Notes: generated by a model not told the origin, from the sequence alone. Counted from the stretch's first letter, positions 1 through 5,153 are shown. The stretch is 10,942 nucleotides of DNA from an uncultured Eubacteriales bacterium (GCA_900544405.1 UQVA01000040.1:1-10942), one strand, 5' to 3'. Translations and numbers: made by a program.

Positions 1-72
1 AAAAAGGCAAGTGGTATTTGAAACTTTACCTCCGTAAATTGTGACATTTCCGCAAGCGTTGGCTTCTTCCAT
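1..72 (-). CDS. possible 5' end of a gene running off the left edge
   Basis: On the minus strand an ATG at 72-70 opens 24 codons without a stop to the window edge. The peptide begins MEEANACGNVTIYGG and contains two cysteines. An in-frame TGA lies just before the ATG, so this would be the true start, but there is no convincing ribosome binding site. The family is not recognised. It lies downstream of the conjugative-element scar and its terminator, so it may be another piece of that element. It may also be chance. Confidence 0.25.
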   Translation of the reverse strand, partial: MEEANACGNVTIYGGKVSNTTCLF

Positions 73-115
73 TACTCACGAAACTTTATGACTTCTTGAA
101 TACTACCCGAAAAGG

Positions 116-145
116 AAAAGTCGCCGTCTGCTGACAGCGACTTTT
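116..145 (-). terminator. intrinsic terminator of the mobile-element scar
   Basis: A perfect 9-bp stem is formed by AAAAGTCGC (116-124) and GCGACTTTT (137-145) with a 12-base loop. Read on the minus strand it starts five bases after the TAA at 152-150 and carries U residues in and after the 3' arm, so it fits termination of the leftward fragment. Confidence 0.7.
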
Positions 146-149
146 CTCT

Positions 150-392
150 TTAGCGGGTAAACCGTATCAGCAATTCGTTTAAGGCATCCACGGCACCGTG
201 TCTTTTTGCCTGTATCTCCCGGTTTCGCCACGCCATAAGGCATTGGCAAATCACCCTGATTTCTACCGGCTCAAAGGGGATTTTCTTCTTTCGCTCCGGC
301 TTCATCGCTTCCGCAATGTCACACAAGCGGAGGGCAAGGGCGTCAATCTGACCGTTGGTTTCTGTGTCATAGCTCCTGTGCTGCTGCACCAA
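150..392 (-). pseudogene. fragment of unrecognised mobile-element protein
   Basis: This frame is open leftward to a TAA at 152-150. The last ~75 residues look genuinely coding: a charged, helical segment with KPERKKKIPFEP, then QCLMAWRNREIQAKR and a tail NELLIRF. No good start exists. The frame stays open up to 554, but there it overlaps a near-consensus -10 box, and only weak TTG/GTG codons at 392/389, without a ribosome binding site, could begin it. The VirD4-like fragment in another frame overlaps its 5' end, so I read this as the remaining C-terminal part of an accessory protein from an integrative element, joined out of frame by deletion. I do not recognise the family. The alternative is a short real gene using a weak start. 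Confidence 0.4.
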
Positions 393-540
393 GCCGTTTA
401 TGCAGCAGCTTTTCCGAGGCGTCAAGCCCCGGCGCCAGCCGTACCGCCTGGCAGAGCTTATCAAAGAGATACATGAAGAACAGATACGGCAGGTTCGGCA
501 GAAGATACTTCTGCGGCAGTTTGCTTTCTCTTTTCGGGTA
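367..540 (-). pseudogene. N-terminal remnant of VirD4/TraG-type coupling protein
   Basis: The minus-strand frame from 540 to a TGA at 369-367 encodes about 57 residues including LPNLPYLFFMYLFDKLCQAV followed by RLAPGLDASEKLLH. From memory this matches the N-terminal membrane segment of the VirD4/TraG conjugative coupling ATPases of Firmicutes integrative conjugative elements (FDKLxQAxRLAPGADxSEKxLH). These normally continue for over 500 residues with Walker motifs. Here similarity stops after EKLLH, a few unrelated residues follow, and the frame ends. The initiator ATG is also missing: TAA TAG stands immediately upstream and the only in-frame Met is inside the helix. It is therefore a doubly truncated relic, still lying 3' of an intact-looking promoter (543-571). 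The family call rests on a short but distinctive segment. Confidence 0.6.
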
Positions 541-542
541 CT

Positions 543-571
543 ATTATACCACAAAACCCCGCTTTTTTCAA
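543..571 (-). promoter_or_regulatory. near-consensus housekeeping promoter, leftward
   Basis: On the minus strand TTGAAA (571-566) and TATAAT (548-543) are separated by exactly 17 bases. It would transcribe the VirD4-like remnant and the second fragment and end at the 116-145 terminator. It may have been the native promoter of the element's transfer genes or a fortuitous one. Confidence 0.7.
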
Positions 572-574
572 GAC

Positions 575-603
575 TTGTACTTCTCTCAAATCAGGAGTAT
601 GCT
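575..603 (+). promoter_or_regulatory. probable promoter of the DUF6323-DUF6179 operon
   Basis: TTGTAC (575-580) and TATGCT (598-603) have a 17-base spacer, giving a start near 610 and a leader of about 26 bases before the ATG at 636. The match is moderate. Its -35 lies only 3 bases from the -35 of the leftward promoter, so the two are back to back. Confidence 0.45.
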
Positions 604-635
604 ATGGGCAGAAAATCGAAAAAGGAGCGGGGAAA

Positions 636-1073
636 ATGGAAAACACGGAACTTTTGATTGGTGCTGCTGCAGCGCTGCGGCCCCTTCTTGCGGAGTGCGC
701 CGTCCAGGGGCTGACCCTCACGGAGGCGGACCTTGGGGAATTGGCAGCCCTGCGGCAGGAGGCCCTGGTCCGCACGGGCCGTCTGGAATTCAGCAGCGGC
801 ATCCTGCCAAGCCTCATCCGGCGCTTCAGCCGCTCCCCCTATGTGGACCGGGAGAATTTCGCAGCAACGATAGGAGAATTGCAGGACGCTTTCTACGATT
901 TCAAGACCGAATCCCGGGACCTTTTCTCCGACGAGGAATTGCTGGACCTGATGGAGGCCGCCTTCAACGGCCCCGCCCGGGGCAGCACGGACCTGCTCTG
1001 CGGCTGGACCTTGGACCGGCTCCTCCGGTGGGTCCGGGACCCGGAAAGTCTCGATGAGGAGGACCTGCTATGA
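636..1073 (+). CDS. DUF6323 family protein
   Basis: This 145-residue cytoplasmic protein has no signal or membrane segment. The ATG is preceded by AAAGGAG (621-627) at 8-base spacing. The central block TGRLEFSSGILPSLIRRF, then SRSPYVDRENFA, LQDAFYDFK and a C-terminal 'SDEELLDLMEAAFNGPARGS' is the signature of DUF6323 as I remember it, and the length fits. The function of DUF6323 is unknown. It is translationally coupled to the next gene by an ATGA overlap (ATG 1070-1072, TGA 1071-1073), and that neighbour is the family's usual partner, DUF6179, so the two products probably act together. Composition matches the downstream genes, not the low-GC scar to the left. Confidence 0.8.
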   Translation: MENTELLIGAAAALRPLLAECAVQGLTLTEADLGELAALRQEALVRTGRLEFSSGILPSLIRRFSRSPYVDRENFAATIGELQDAFYDFKTESRDLFSDEELLDLMEAAFNGPARGSTDLLCGWTLDRLLRWVRDPESLDEEDLL

Positions 1074-1831
1074 CCGAATTGGCTCAATTTTCCGCCGAAT
1101 TTGCGGGAATCGGGGACCTTCTGGAACGGCAGGCCGCCCGATATCGCCGGGCCCATGGACTGGGGCAGGGCGGCTCCATGACCACGGAACTGGCACGGGA
1201 GCTGCTGGCCTCCATTCAATGTACTCTGGCCCTGTCCCCGGAAGCCCATGGCTCCTTGGATCGACGGCTTTCTGACGGACAGGCGGTGCTGCTGGCAAAG
1301 CTGGAAGCGGCCCGGAAGCGGTTGGCGCTGGCGGCGGCCACGGCCCCGGACTGGCAGAGCGAGGGCCGGGAGGAGGAATTTTCCGCCCTGGAGAATTATC
1401 TGCGGCGCTATGACCTGTACTGCCTGGCCCATCACGTCCCGGAAATCACCGTCTACCCCTACTTGGCCCCGCTGCCGGAGGATGCCCTGGGGTTAGACCG
1501 GGCCGCCGGACGGTTGGAAATGTTCTGGGCGGAAAATCAGATTTTTGCTCTGTTTCCGGAATCCCGTTTGGAGCCATTCTGGGACGCTTTTTGCGGACGG
1601 GACCTGGGGCTGACGGAGAATCCCTGCGGGGCAGTCCTGTGCCATGCCGCCGCAGCGGCGGCCCTGGGGACCTCCGGCCTGCTGCTGACCCCGGAGCAGG
1701 TCGAATCTGCTCGCCGCCTGCCACTGGAGACCCTGCGCCAAGCCATTCTGCCGCTTTTATCGCCGCTGCCCCCAAACGCAAAATCTTACGCCCTGAGCGC
1801 CTTTGACCGAAAGGGCCTGTTCCTATTCTGA
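1070..1831 (+). CDS. DUF6179 domain-containing protein
   Basis: This 253-residue, Ala/Leu-rich, mostly helical cytoplasmic protein starts at the ATG overlapping the stop of the DUF6323 gene. Features in common with remembered DUF6179 proteins are an early 'LARELLASIQCTLAL' block, a YDLYCLAHHVPEITVYPY block near residues 132-150, and 'FWAENQIFALFPESRLEPFW' at about 174-193, followed by a helical C-terminus. It is shorter than the longest DUF6179 proteins I recall and diverged at the 'YDxxF.AH' segment. The biochemical role is unknown. Its pairing with DUF6323 across Clostridia suggests a two-component complex (inference). A strong hairpin begins three bases after its TGA, so the operon has two genes. 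Confidence 0.7.
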   Translation: MTELAQFSAEFAGIGDLLERQAARYRRAHGLGQGGSMTTELARELLASIQCTLALSPEAHGSLDRRLSDGQAVLLAKLEAARKRLALAAATAPDWQSEGREEEFSALENYLRRYDLYCLAHHVPEITVYPYLAPLPEDALGLDRAAGRLEMFWAENQIFALFPESRLEPFWDAFCGRDLGLTENPCGAVLCHAAAAAALGTSGLLLTPEQVESARRLPLETLRQAILPLLSPLPPNAKSYALSAFDRKGLFLF

Positions 1832-1833
1832 AA

Positions 1834-1866
1834 ATCGCCCACCGGAGAAGCACTCCGGTGGGCGAT
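1834..1866. terminator. bidirectional intrinsic terminator
   Basis: ATCGCCCACCGGAG (1834-1847) and CTCCGGTGGGCGAT (1853-1866) form a perfect 14-bp stem with a 5-base loop. On the plus strand it is followed by GGGTTTATTTT, on the minus strand by TTTT. It sits between two convergent genes ending at 1831 and 1871 and can serve both. Confidence 0.9.
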
Positions 1867-1870
1867 GGGT

Positions 1871-2791
1871 TTATTTTCCCTCATAAACGGTCTTGAAGCG
1901 GCCTTCCCGGCAGCGGACGCTGCGCAGGCCCGTGCGCCGGAGGCCCAGCAAACGGTCCATTTCCTCGGCAGCGTTCCGGTAAACGCCGTTCTGGTGGTGG
2001 ACCAGAATATAGTCTGCCTCCCGGATTTGCCCCGCCGCCTGGGCGCAGAAGCTGCGCACCGGTGCCGCCAGGGCGAACACCCATACGGGGGAGCAGATGG
2101 TCACATGGTCGTATTTCATCAGGTCCCGGTCCACCGGGACAATGGGCATGGGCCACCGGTGCATCCCATAGCGGCCGCACCACCAGAAGCCCAGGGTACC
2201 GGCTGTACGCTCTGTTGACATAATTTCGTAAATCTCCGCCCCGGTGCGGTCCGCGGCTTCATAGGCCATTTTCCGCACATAGCCCATCCGGGAAAAGTAC
2301 ACCACCAGCCGCCGGGGGTCGGTGCCCACGTTTTTGTAGTCTTTTGGGTCCACACGGAAGGCTTCCTGCTTGGCAAACACCCAGGCTGCATAGCCCGTGG
2401 CCGCTTGGACAGCGCCAAAGAGGAAGTATGCAGTTGACATAAAATTCGGTGGGAACATATAGAACTGGATGCAGATCCACAGCATCAGCGTGATGCCGAA
2501 AATCCCGCCCAGAATCACCCCGGCGGGCTTTTTCCGCAGCAGCAGTCCCGCCGCCGTCAGATTGGTGAGACCGTTGACCAGGAGCAGCGCCCAGCCGGAG
2601 AAGGTAAAGTCCTGAAAGACGGTTTCTGCAAAGGGCAGCACCTGAAAATAGGGCAGCATGGCGTCCATGCCCAGGGCGATGCCGCTGGGGTCCAGCAGCA
2701 TCGCCGCCGCCCCGGCCACGGCCCCCAGGCCGATGAACAGCGTCCAGAAAAGGAGCCAATTTCTGGCCCGCAGGGCTCTCGAATGCTTCAT
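1871..2791 (-). CDS. membrane protein fused to a flavodoxin-like domain
   Basis: This 306-residue protein starts at an ATG preceded by AGGGAG at 7-base spacing. Residues 1-140 carry about four hydrophobic segments (roughly 12-32, 63-85, 90-110, 120-140). Residues 161-306 look like a flavodoxin fold: strand RRLVVYFS, loop SRMGYVRK, helix, then YDHVTICSPVWVFALAAPVR, the usual 'SPVW...PVRxF' segment. In flavodoxins the first loop binds the FMN phosphate and reads S/T-x-T-G-N-T. Here Thr and Asn are replaced (M169, Y171, V172), so FMN binding is doubtful or altered. Neighbouring genes give no pathway. The likely role is a membrane-tethered electron-transfer or flavin-related protein (inference). 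It is monocistronic, with its own promoter at 2836-2864. Confidence 0.8.
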   Translation of the reverse strand: MKHSRALRARNWLLFWTLFIGLGAVAGAAAMLLDPSGIALGMDAMLPYFQVLPFAETVFQDFTFSGWALLLVNGLTNLTAAGLLLRKKPAGVILGGIFGITLMLWICIQFYMFPPNFMSTAYFLFGAVQAATGYAAWVFAKQEAFRVDPKDYKNVGTDPRRLVVYFSRMGYVRKMAYEAADRTGAEIYEIMSTERTAGTLGFWWCGRYGMHRWPMPIVPVDRDLMKYDHVTICSPVWVFALAAPVRSFCAQAAGQIREADYILVHHQNGVYRNAAEEMDRLLGLRRTGLRSVRCREGRFKTVYEGK

Positions 2792-2835
2792 GGGTCGCTC
2801 CCTTCGAGGGGCCGCACCCCTCCGCTTTTCTCCCC

Positions 2836-2864
2836 ATTATACACGCCGCCCGCCATAATTGCAA
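2836..2864 (-). promoter_or_regulatory. promoter of the flavodoxin-fusion gene
   Basis: On the minus strand TTGCAA (2864-2859), a 17-base spacer and TATAAT (2841-2836) give a start near 2829 and a leader of about 38 bases before the ATG at 2791. It diverges from the toxin promoter at 2927-2955. The DNA between the two holds only an imperfect inverted repeat. Confidence 0.75.
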
Positions 2865-2926
2865 TTCTTGGCTGCAAAAAATCGCCTCCGGCACCGAAAA
2901 AACGGCATCGAAGGCGGATTTTGAAC

Positions 2927-2955
2927 TTGCACATTTGGTCGAAACCTGATAAAAT
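2927..2955 (+). promoter_or_regulatory. promoter of the holin-like toxin mRNA
   Basis: TTGCAC (2927-2932), a 17-base spacer and TAAAAT (2950-2955) give a start near 2962. The RNA would begin close to a GGCC-GAAA-GGCC stem-loop (2962-2973), which would stabilise its 5' end, and would have a leader of about 93 bases before the toxin ATG. Confidence 0.7.
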
Positions 2956-3002
2956 AGTCTTGGCCGAAAGGCCTGGAAGGGATGCCCAAAAACGGCGGAC
3001 GG

Positions 3003-3048
3003 TACCTCCTGTGCAGCTTTCTCCTCCGAGAAAGTGAAAAAGGGGGTG
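3003..3048 (+). promoter_or_regulatory. toxin leader hairpin that hides the ribosome binding site
   Basis: UACCUCCU (3003-3010) can pair over eight positions, including two G-U pairs, with AGGGGGUG (3041-3048), the Shine-Dalgarno region of the toxin. Nested inside is a perfect 7-bp hairpin, CUUUCUC (3017-3023)/GAGAAAG (3028-3034), with a CUCC loop. The structure would keep translation low until it is opened or processed, a control seen in several type I toxin mRNAs. This is a hand-read fold, without calculated energies. Confidence 0.6.
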
Positions 3049-3054
3049 AGGCGC

Positions 3055-3141
3055 ATGGTCACGCATGAAGAATTGTACCTTTTTTGTACGCTCATCGTTG
3101 CCATCATCGGCCTTATTCTGGACATTGTTCGGAATAAATGA
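3055..3141 (+). CDS. holin-like type I toxin peptide
   Basis: A 28-residue peptide, MVTHEELYLFCTLIVAIIGL then ILDIVRNK, follows a very strong Shine-Dalgarno sequence (GGGGGTGAGG, 3042-3051). It has a short polar N-terminus, one hydrophobic helix (about residues 8-24) and a charged tail. This is the pattern of the Firmicutes 'putative holin-like toxin' family (MVTxE.L..FC..I..IIGL), related in organisation to TxpA/BsrG-type toxins. Such peptides insert into the membrane and depolarise or disturb the envelope when not silenced by an antisense RNA. An opposing promoter and structured RNA lie just downstream (3142-3280), as expected. Toxicity here is inferred from the family, not shown. Confidence 0.8.
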   Translation: MVTHEELYLFCTLIVAIIGLILDIVRNK

Positions 3142-3245
3142 TAATTTCTCGTATATAAGAGAAATTACCCCGTCCCATAAGCTCGCCAGCTTGACGGAGT
3201 AATTTCTGTCCAAACAGGGGGCTACCGTTCGTCGGTATCCCTTCC
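3142..3245 (-). ncRNA. putative antisense antitoxin RNA
   Basis: A promoter at 3252-3280 would start an RNA near 3245 running leftward across the 3' part of the toxin transcript. Read on the minus strand it has a 5' hairpin, GGGATACCG/CGGTAGCCC with one mismatch. Next comes a long stem, AGAAATTACTCCGTC (3207-3193) with GACGGGGTAATTTCT (3174-3160), whose single odd pair is G-U on this strand but A-C on the other, arguing that the minus strand is the functional RNA. Last is an alternative hairpin, TAATTTCTC/GAGAAATTA (3167-3142), that could end the RNA. The last two cannot form together. The 3' end is uncertain because the U tract is weak. Confidence 0.65.
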
Positions 3246-3251
3246 ATTTGT

Positions 3252-3280
3252 ATTATACCACCCCGGTACCCTTTTCGCAA
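3252..3280 (-). promoter_or_regulatory. promoter of the antisense RNA
   Basis: On the minus strand TTGCGA (3280-3275), a 17-base spacer and TATAAT (3257-3252) give a start near 3245. No credible protein reading frame with a ribosome binding site follows, which supports a non-coding product directed against the toxin mRNA. Confidence 0.75.
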
Positions 3281-3304
3281 GGGCTTTCCGAAAAATTTCA
3301 TTTC

Positions 3305-3336
3305 CCCCGGTCCTTCGGAAGGTCCGGGGCTTTTTT
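3305..3336. terminator. terminator between toxin locus and TetR gene
   Basis: CCCCGG-T-CCTT (3305-3315) pairs with AAGG-T-CCGGGG (3319-3329), with one T-T mismatch. Six T residues (3331-3336) follow on the plus strand, ideal for ending a rightward toxin mRNA of about 375 bases. On the minus strand the same stem begins seven bases after the stop codon of the TetR gene and is followed by GAAATGAAATTTTT, so it may also end that operon. Confidence 0.75.
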
Positions 3337-3916
3337 ACGGCTCCTTCACGAATTTCTGCATCAGTCCCGCAATGCGCTCCACGCTGTCCCGGCAGTCGTT
3401 TTTCAGCCATTGTTCGATGACGGCCATCAGGCCCTTCATGTAAAAGGCCATCAGATACCCCCGGTCCGCCTCCTGGACCCCATAGCGGTCCAGGATCGGC
3501 CCGATCACATGGCGCAGTAGGCCGGCATAGCTGTTTTCCAGTCCCAGCGTGGCTGCATGGGCCAGGGCCGTCTGCATGAGCCGCTGATGTTCCCGGATAA
3601 ACGAAAGATAAGGGGTCAGATATTCCGGCGTGATGAGGTACAGTTCCTCACGGGGGCAGTCCCGGAGTTTCCGGATGAATTTCCCGGTGTCCCGCTGCAT
3701 ATAGTCCAGGAATTCCGACATAATGGCCTCCACGCTTTCCGAAAGCAGGTCCCCCATGGTCTCGTAATGCAGGTAGAACGTGGACCGGTTGACACCCGCT
3801 GCCTGGCAAAGTTCTTTGACGGTGATGTAAGCAAAATCCTTCCGGTCCAGCAGGTCCAGGAAGGCCCGGTCCATCCGCCGGGCGGTGTTGGAATATTTAC
3901 TCTCGGCCCGGTCCAT
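3335..3916 (-). CDS. TetR/AcrR family transcriptional regulator
   Basis: This 193-residue protein has an N-terminal DNA-binding domain: helix 1 around ARRMDRAFLDLLDR, then ITVKELCQAAGVNRSTFYLH (residues 31-50), the classic TetR helix-turn-helix ending in 'STFYxHY'. The remaining ~140 residues are helical and would form the ligand-binding, dimerising domain, which resembles the C-terminal type found in DhaS-like regulators of Firmicutes. Ligand and targets are unknown. Its ATG is preceded by AAGGAG at 10-base spacing, and it starts 20 bases after the stop of the small membrane-protein gene, so the two are one operon. Autoregulation through the upstream promoter is the simplest model (inference). 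Confidence 0.9.
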   Translation of the reverse strand: MDRAESKYSNTARRMDRAFLDLLDRKDFAYITVKELCQAAGVNRSTFYLHYETMGDLLSESVEAIMSEFLDYMQRDTGKFIRKLRDCPREELYLITPEYLTPYLSFIREHQRLMQTALAHAATLGLENSYAGLLRHVIGPILDRYGVQEADRGYLMAFYMKGLMAVIEQWLKNDCRDSVERIAGLMQKFVKEP

Positions 3917-3936
3917 GGTACACCGTCTCCTTTTTC

Positions 3937-4290
3937 TTACTGCCCGCTGATCTTTTTAGCCAGTTCCAGAATTTCAAAGGCGTACTTTTTCTTGCCATTG
4001 GCCAGCAGTTTCCGGTAAACGGGGTAGTTGACGATCATGCCGAATATGCCCAGAATGCCGATGAAAATGCCCACCACAAAGGATGCGGCGGTCCCGCTGC
4101 CGATCTGGCCCATGGTCAGGCACATCCCCAGGCCGAAAACCAGGGCGGAAAGCACGCCCAGGGTGTAGGTGAAGATGCTGGCGGGCTGCTTGGCCTTGGC
4201 GTCCAGCTTCCGAAGGGCCACCACCTTGGAGGTGTCCTTGGGGGCGTACTCGTTGGCCAGTTGTTCTGCGTAAATTTTGTCGGTATTCAT
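3937..4290 (-). CDS. small two-helix membrane protein
   Basis: This 117-residue protein starts with MNTDKIYAEQLANEYAPKDT, followed by a basic stretch (ALRKLDAKAKQ), two hydrophobic segments (about 39-60 and 67-90) and a charged tail, NGKKKYAFEILELAKKI. The ATG has an excellent AAGGAGG ribosome binding site. Homologues with the motifs 'KVVALRKLDAKAK' and 'KYAFEILELAKxISG' are common in Clostridia, usually hypothetical and sometimes labelled dihydropteridine reductase, for which I see no catalytic support. It is the first gene of an operon with the TetR regulator and may be the target the regulator controls. Both termini are predicted cytoplasmic, because the flanks of the helix pair are Lys-rich. 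Confidence 0.8.
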   Translation of the reverse strand: MNTDKIYAEQLANEYAPKDTSKVVALRKLDAKAKQPASIFTYTLGVLSALVFGLGMCLTMGQIGSGTAASFVVGIFIGILGIFGMIVNYPVYRKLLANGKKKYAFEILELAKKISGQ

Positions 4291-4319
4291 GATTCATTCC
4301 TCCTTCATTGGATGGCTCT

Positions 4320-4348
4320 ATTCTACCCCATCCCCGCCGTTGGCGGAA
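4320..4348 (-). promoter_or_regulatory. candidate promoter with a palindromic operator
   Basis: A -10-like TAGAAT (4325-4320) lies upstream of the small membrane-protein gene, with a poor -35 (TTCCGC, 4348-4343) at 17 bases. The palindrome CCGCC-GTT-GGCGG (4334-4346) fills the spacer and touches the -35. That is a typical place for a repressor site and makes it a candidate target of the TetR protein made from the same operon. The evidence is positional only. Confidence 0.35.
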
Positions 4349-4390
4349 CAACACGGACACCAAAAACTGTCGCTTTGAAAAAGATTTCCC

Positions 4391-4849
4391 CTATATGGCC
4401 ATCACATAGACCTGGCAGGGGTTCCAGGGGTCCCACAGAGTCGGAAACACTTCCAGTTCCTTGAACCCAAGCGCTTGATAAAACCGGTTGGTGGCATCAT
4501 AGCTTTCATATTTCCCCATTTGCACGGTCTTGACCTGAAGAAACGAATAGCCGTTTTCCTTTGCGATGGCCTTTGCCCGTTCGAACAGCGCCTTTCCAAC
4601 ACCCCGGCGGTGAAATTCCTTCCGCACGCCCATGGCTGCGATCTCCATTGTGTCCTTTCCCGTCTCTTTCAGATACAAAAAGCCCGTCGGTTCCCCCTGC
4701 TCCATGGCGCAGAGAAATATTTTGTCTGCGCAGTCCTGCACATATTCCGCTCTCGCTTCGGGTATGCCGAACCATTCCGGCAGCGCTGCCAGAATGCCCT
4801 CTGCAATGCGCTGCTTCTCCCTGTCCTCTTCGATTCGGATGACTTCCAT
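4391..4849 (-). CDS. GNAT family N-acetyltransferase
   Basis: This 152-residue single-domain GNAT protein transfers an acetyl group from acetyl-CoA to an amine; the substrate is unknown. Motif A is visible as IAAMGVRKEFHRRGVGKALF (residues 70-89), with the R-R-G-V-G-K-A pyrophosphate-binding loop. Motif B is YDATNRFYQALGFKELEVFP (117-136), with the usual Asn and Tyr. The acidic N-terminus and WFG/ARAEYVQD segment fit substrate-binding helices. The start is the ATG at 4849 with GAGGG ten bases upstream. It follows the 42-residue ORF on the same strand by 41 bases but has its own promoter inside that ORF. No clear terminator is seen in the ~100 bases after it. Confidence 0.9.
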   Translation of the reverse strand: MEVIRIEEDREKQRIAEGILAALPEWFGIPEARAEYVQDCADKIFLCAMEQGEPTGFLYLKETGKDTMEIAAMGVRKEFHRRGVGKALFERAKAIAKENGYSFLQVKTVQMGKYESYDATNRFYQALGFKELEVFPTLWDPWNPCQVYVMAI

Positions 4850-4884
4850 AGGCTTGTTTCCCTCGGTTCCGCTTGATTTTTTCC

Positions 4885-4914
4885 ATTATATCATGTGTCC
4901 CCTGTCTGTGGCAA
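4885..4914 (-). promoter_or_regulatory. extended -10 promoter of the GNAT gene
   Basis: On the minus strand TTGCCA (4914-4909), an 18-base spacer and TATAAT (4890-4885) preceded by TGA (an extended -10) give a start near 4878, 29 bases before the ATG. The -35 lies inside the coding sequence of the 42-residue ORF: its Leu-Pro codons are TTG CCA. Confidence 0.7.
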
Positions 4915-5019
4915 CTGCGGATAGTCGTTGACGAACACTTCCCGCCGCCGGGCGGCCAGAATCTCCAGCGCTGCCGTGAACAAAAGACAGGCGATGACGC
5001 ACTCGATGAGAAAAATCAT
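4891..5019 (-). CDS. 42-residue single-helix membrane peptide
   Basis: The ATG at 5019-5017 is preceded by AAGGAGG at 7-base spacing and by a promoter at 5056-5084, so the ORF is well supported although short. The product has one hydrophobic helix, residues 1-20 (MIFLIECVIACLLFTAALEI), then a basic LAARRREVF and a tail ending LPQTGDT. The LPQTG looks like a sortase signal but lacks the following hydrophobic segment and charged tail, so it is probably coincidental. The N-terminus resembles the first helix of larger Clostridia membrane proteins, so it could be a truncated relic. A longer reading from 5073 is excluded because it would start inside the promoter. Confidence 0.6.
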   Translation of the reverse strand: MIFLIECVIACLLFTAALEILAARRREVFVNDYPQLPQTGDT

Positions 5020-5055
5020 GGGGAGCCTCCTTATATATAATGGTATGTTTTCCTT

Positions 5056-5084
5056 ATCATACTGTGCAGGCATGGAAATTGCAA
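5056..5084 (-). promoter_or_regulatory. promoter of the 42-residue membrane ORF
   Basis: On the minus strand TTGCAA (5084-5079), a 17-base spacer and TATGAT (5061-5056) give a start near 5049, about 30 bases before the ATG. It is divergent to the immunity-operon promoter at 5125-5153. Confidence 0.65.
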
Positions 5085-5124
5085 GGGGCTTTGGGATGGC
5101 CTTTCAAAATGTGGAAAATTCTTC

Positions 5125-5153
5125 TTGAAAATGCGGAAAAGAGCCGATATAAT
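5125..5153 (+). promoter_or_regulatory. promoter of the Imm40-like operon
   Basis: TTGAAA (5125-5130), a 17-base spacer and TATAAT (5148-5153) form a near-consensus promoter starting RNA near 5160. This rules out the TTG at 5125 and the ATG at 5152 as starts and places translation at 5200. Confidence 0.8.

Noticed and set aside
4891..4911. LPQTG as a true sortase anchor
   Set aside because: No hydrophobic segment or positive tail follows, and the protein ends two residues later.
5020..5073. 60-residue version of the 42-residue membrane ORF
   Set aside because: The extra codons overlap the promoter at 5056-5084, while the ATG at 5019 has a strong AAGGAGG site.
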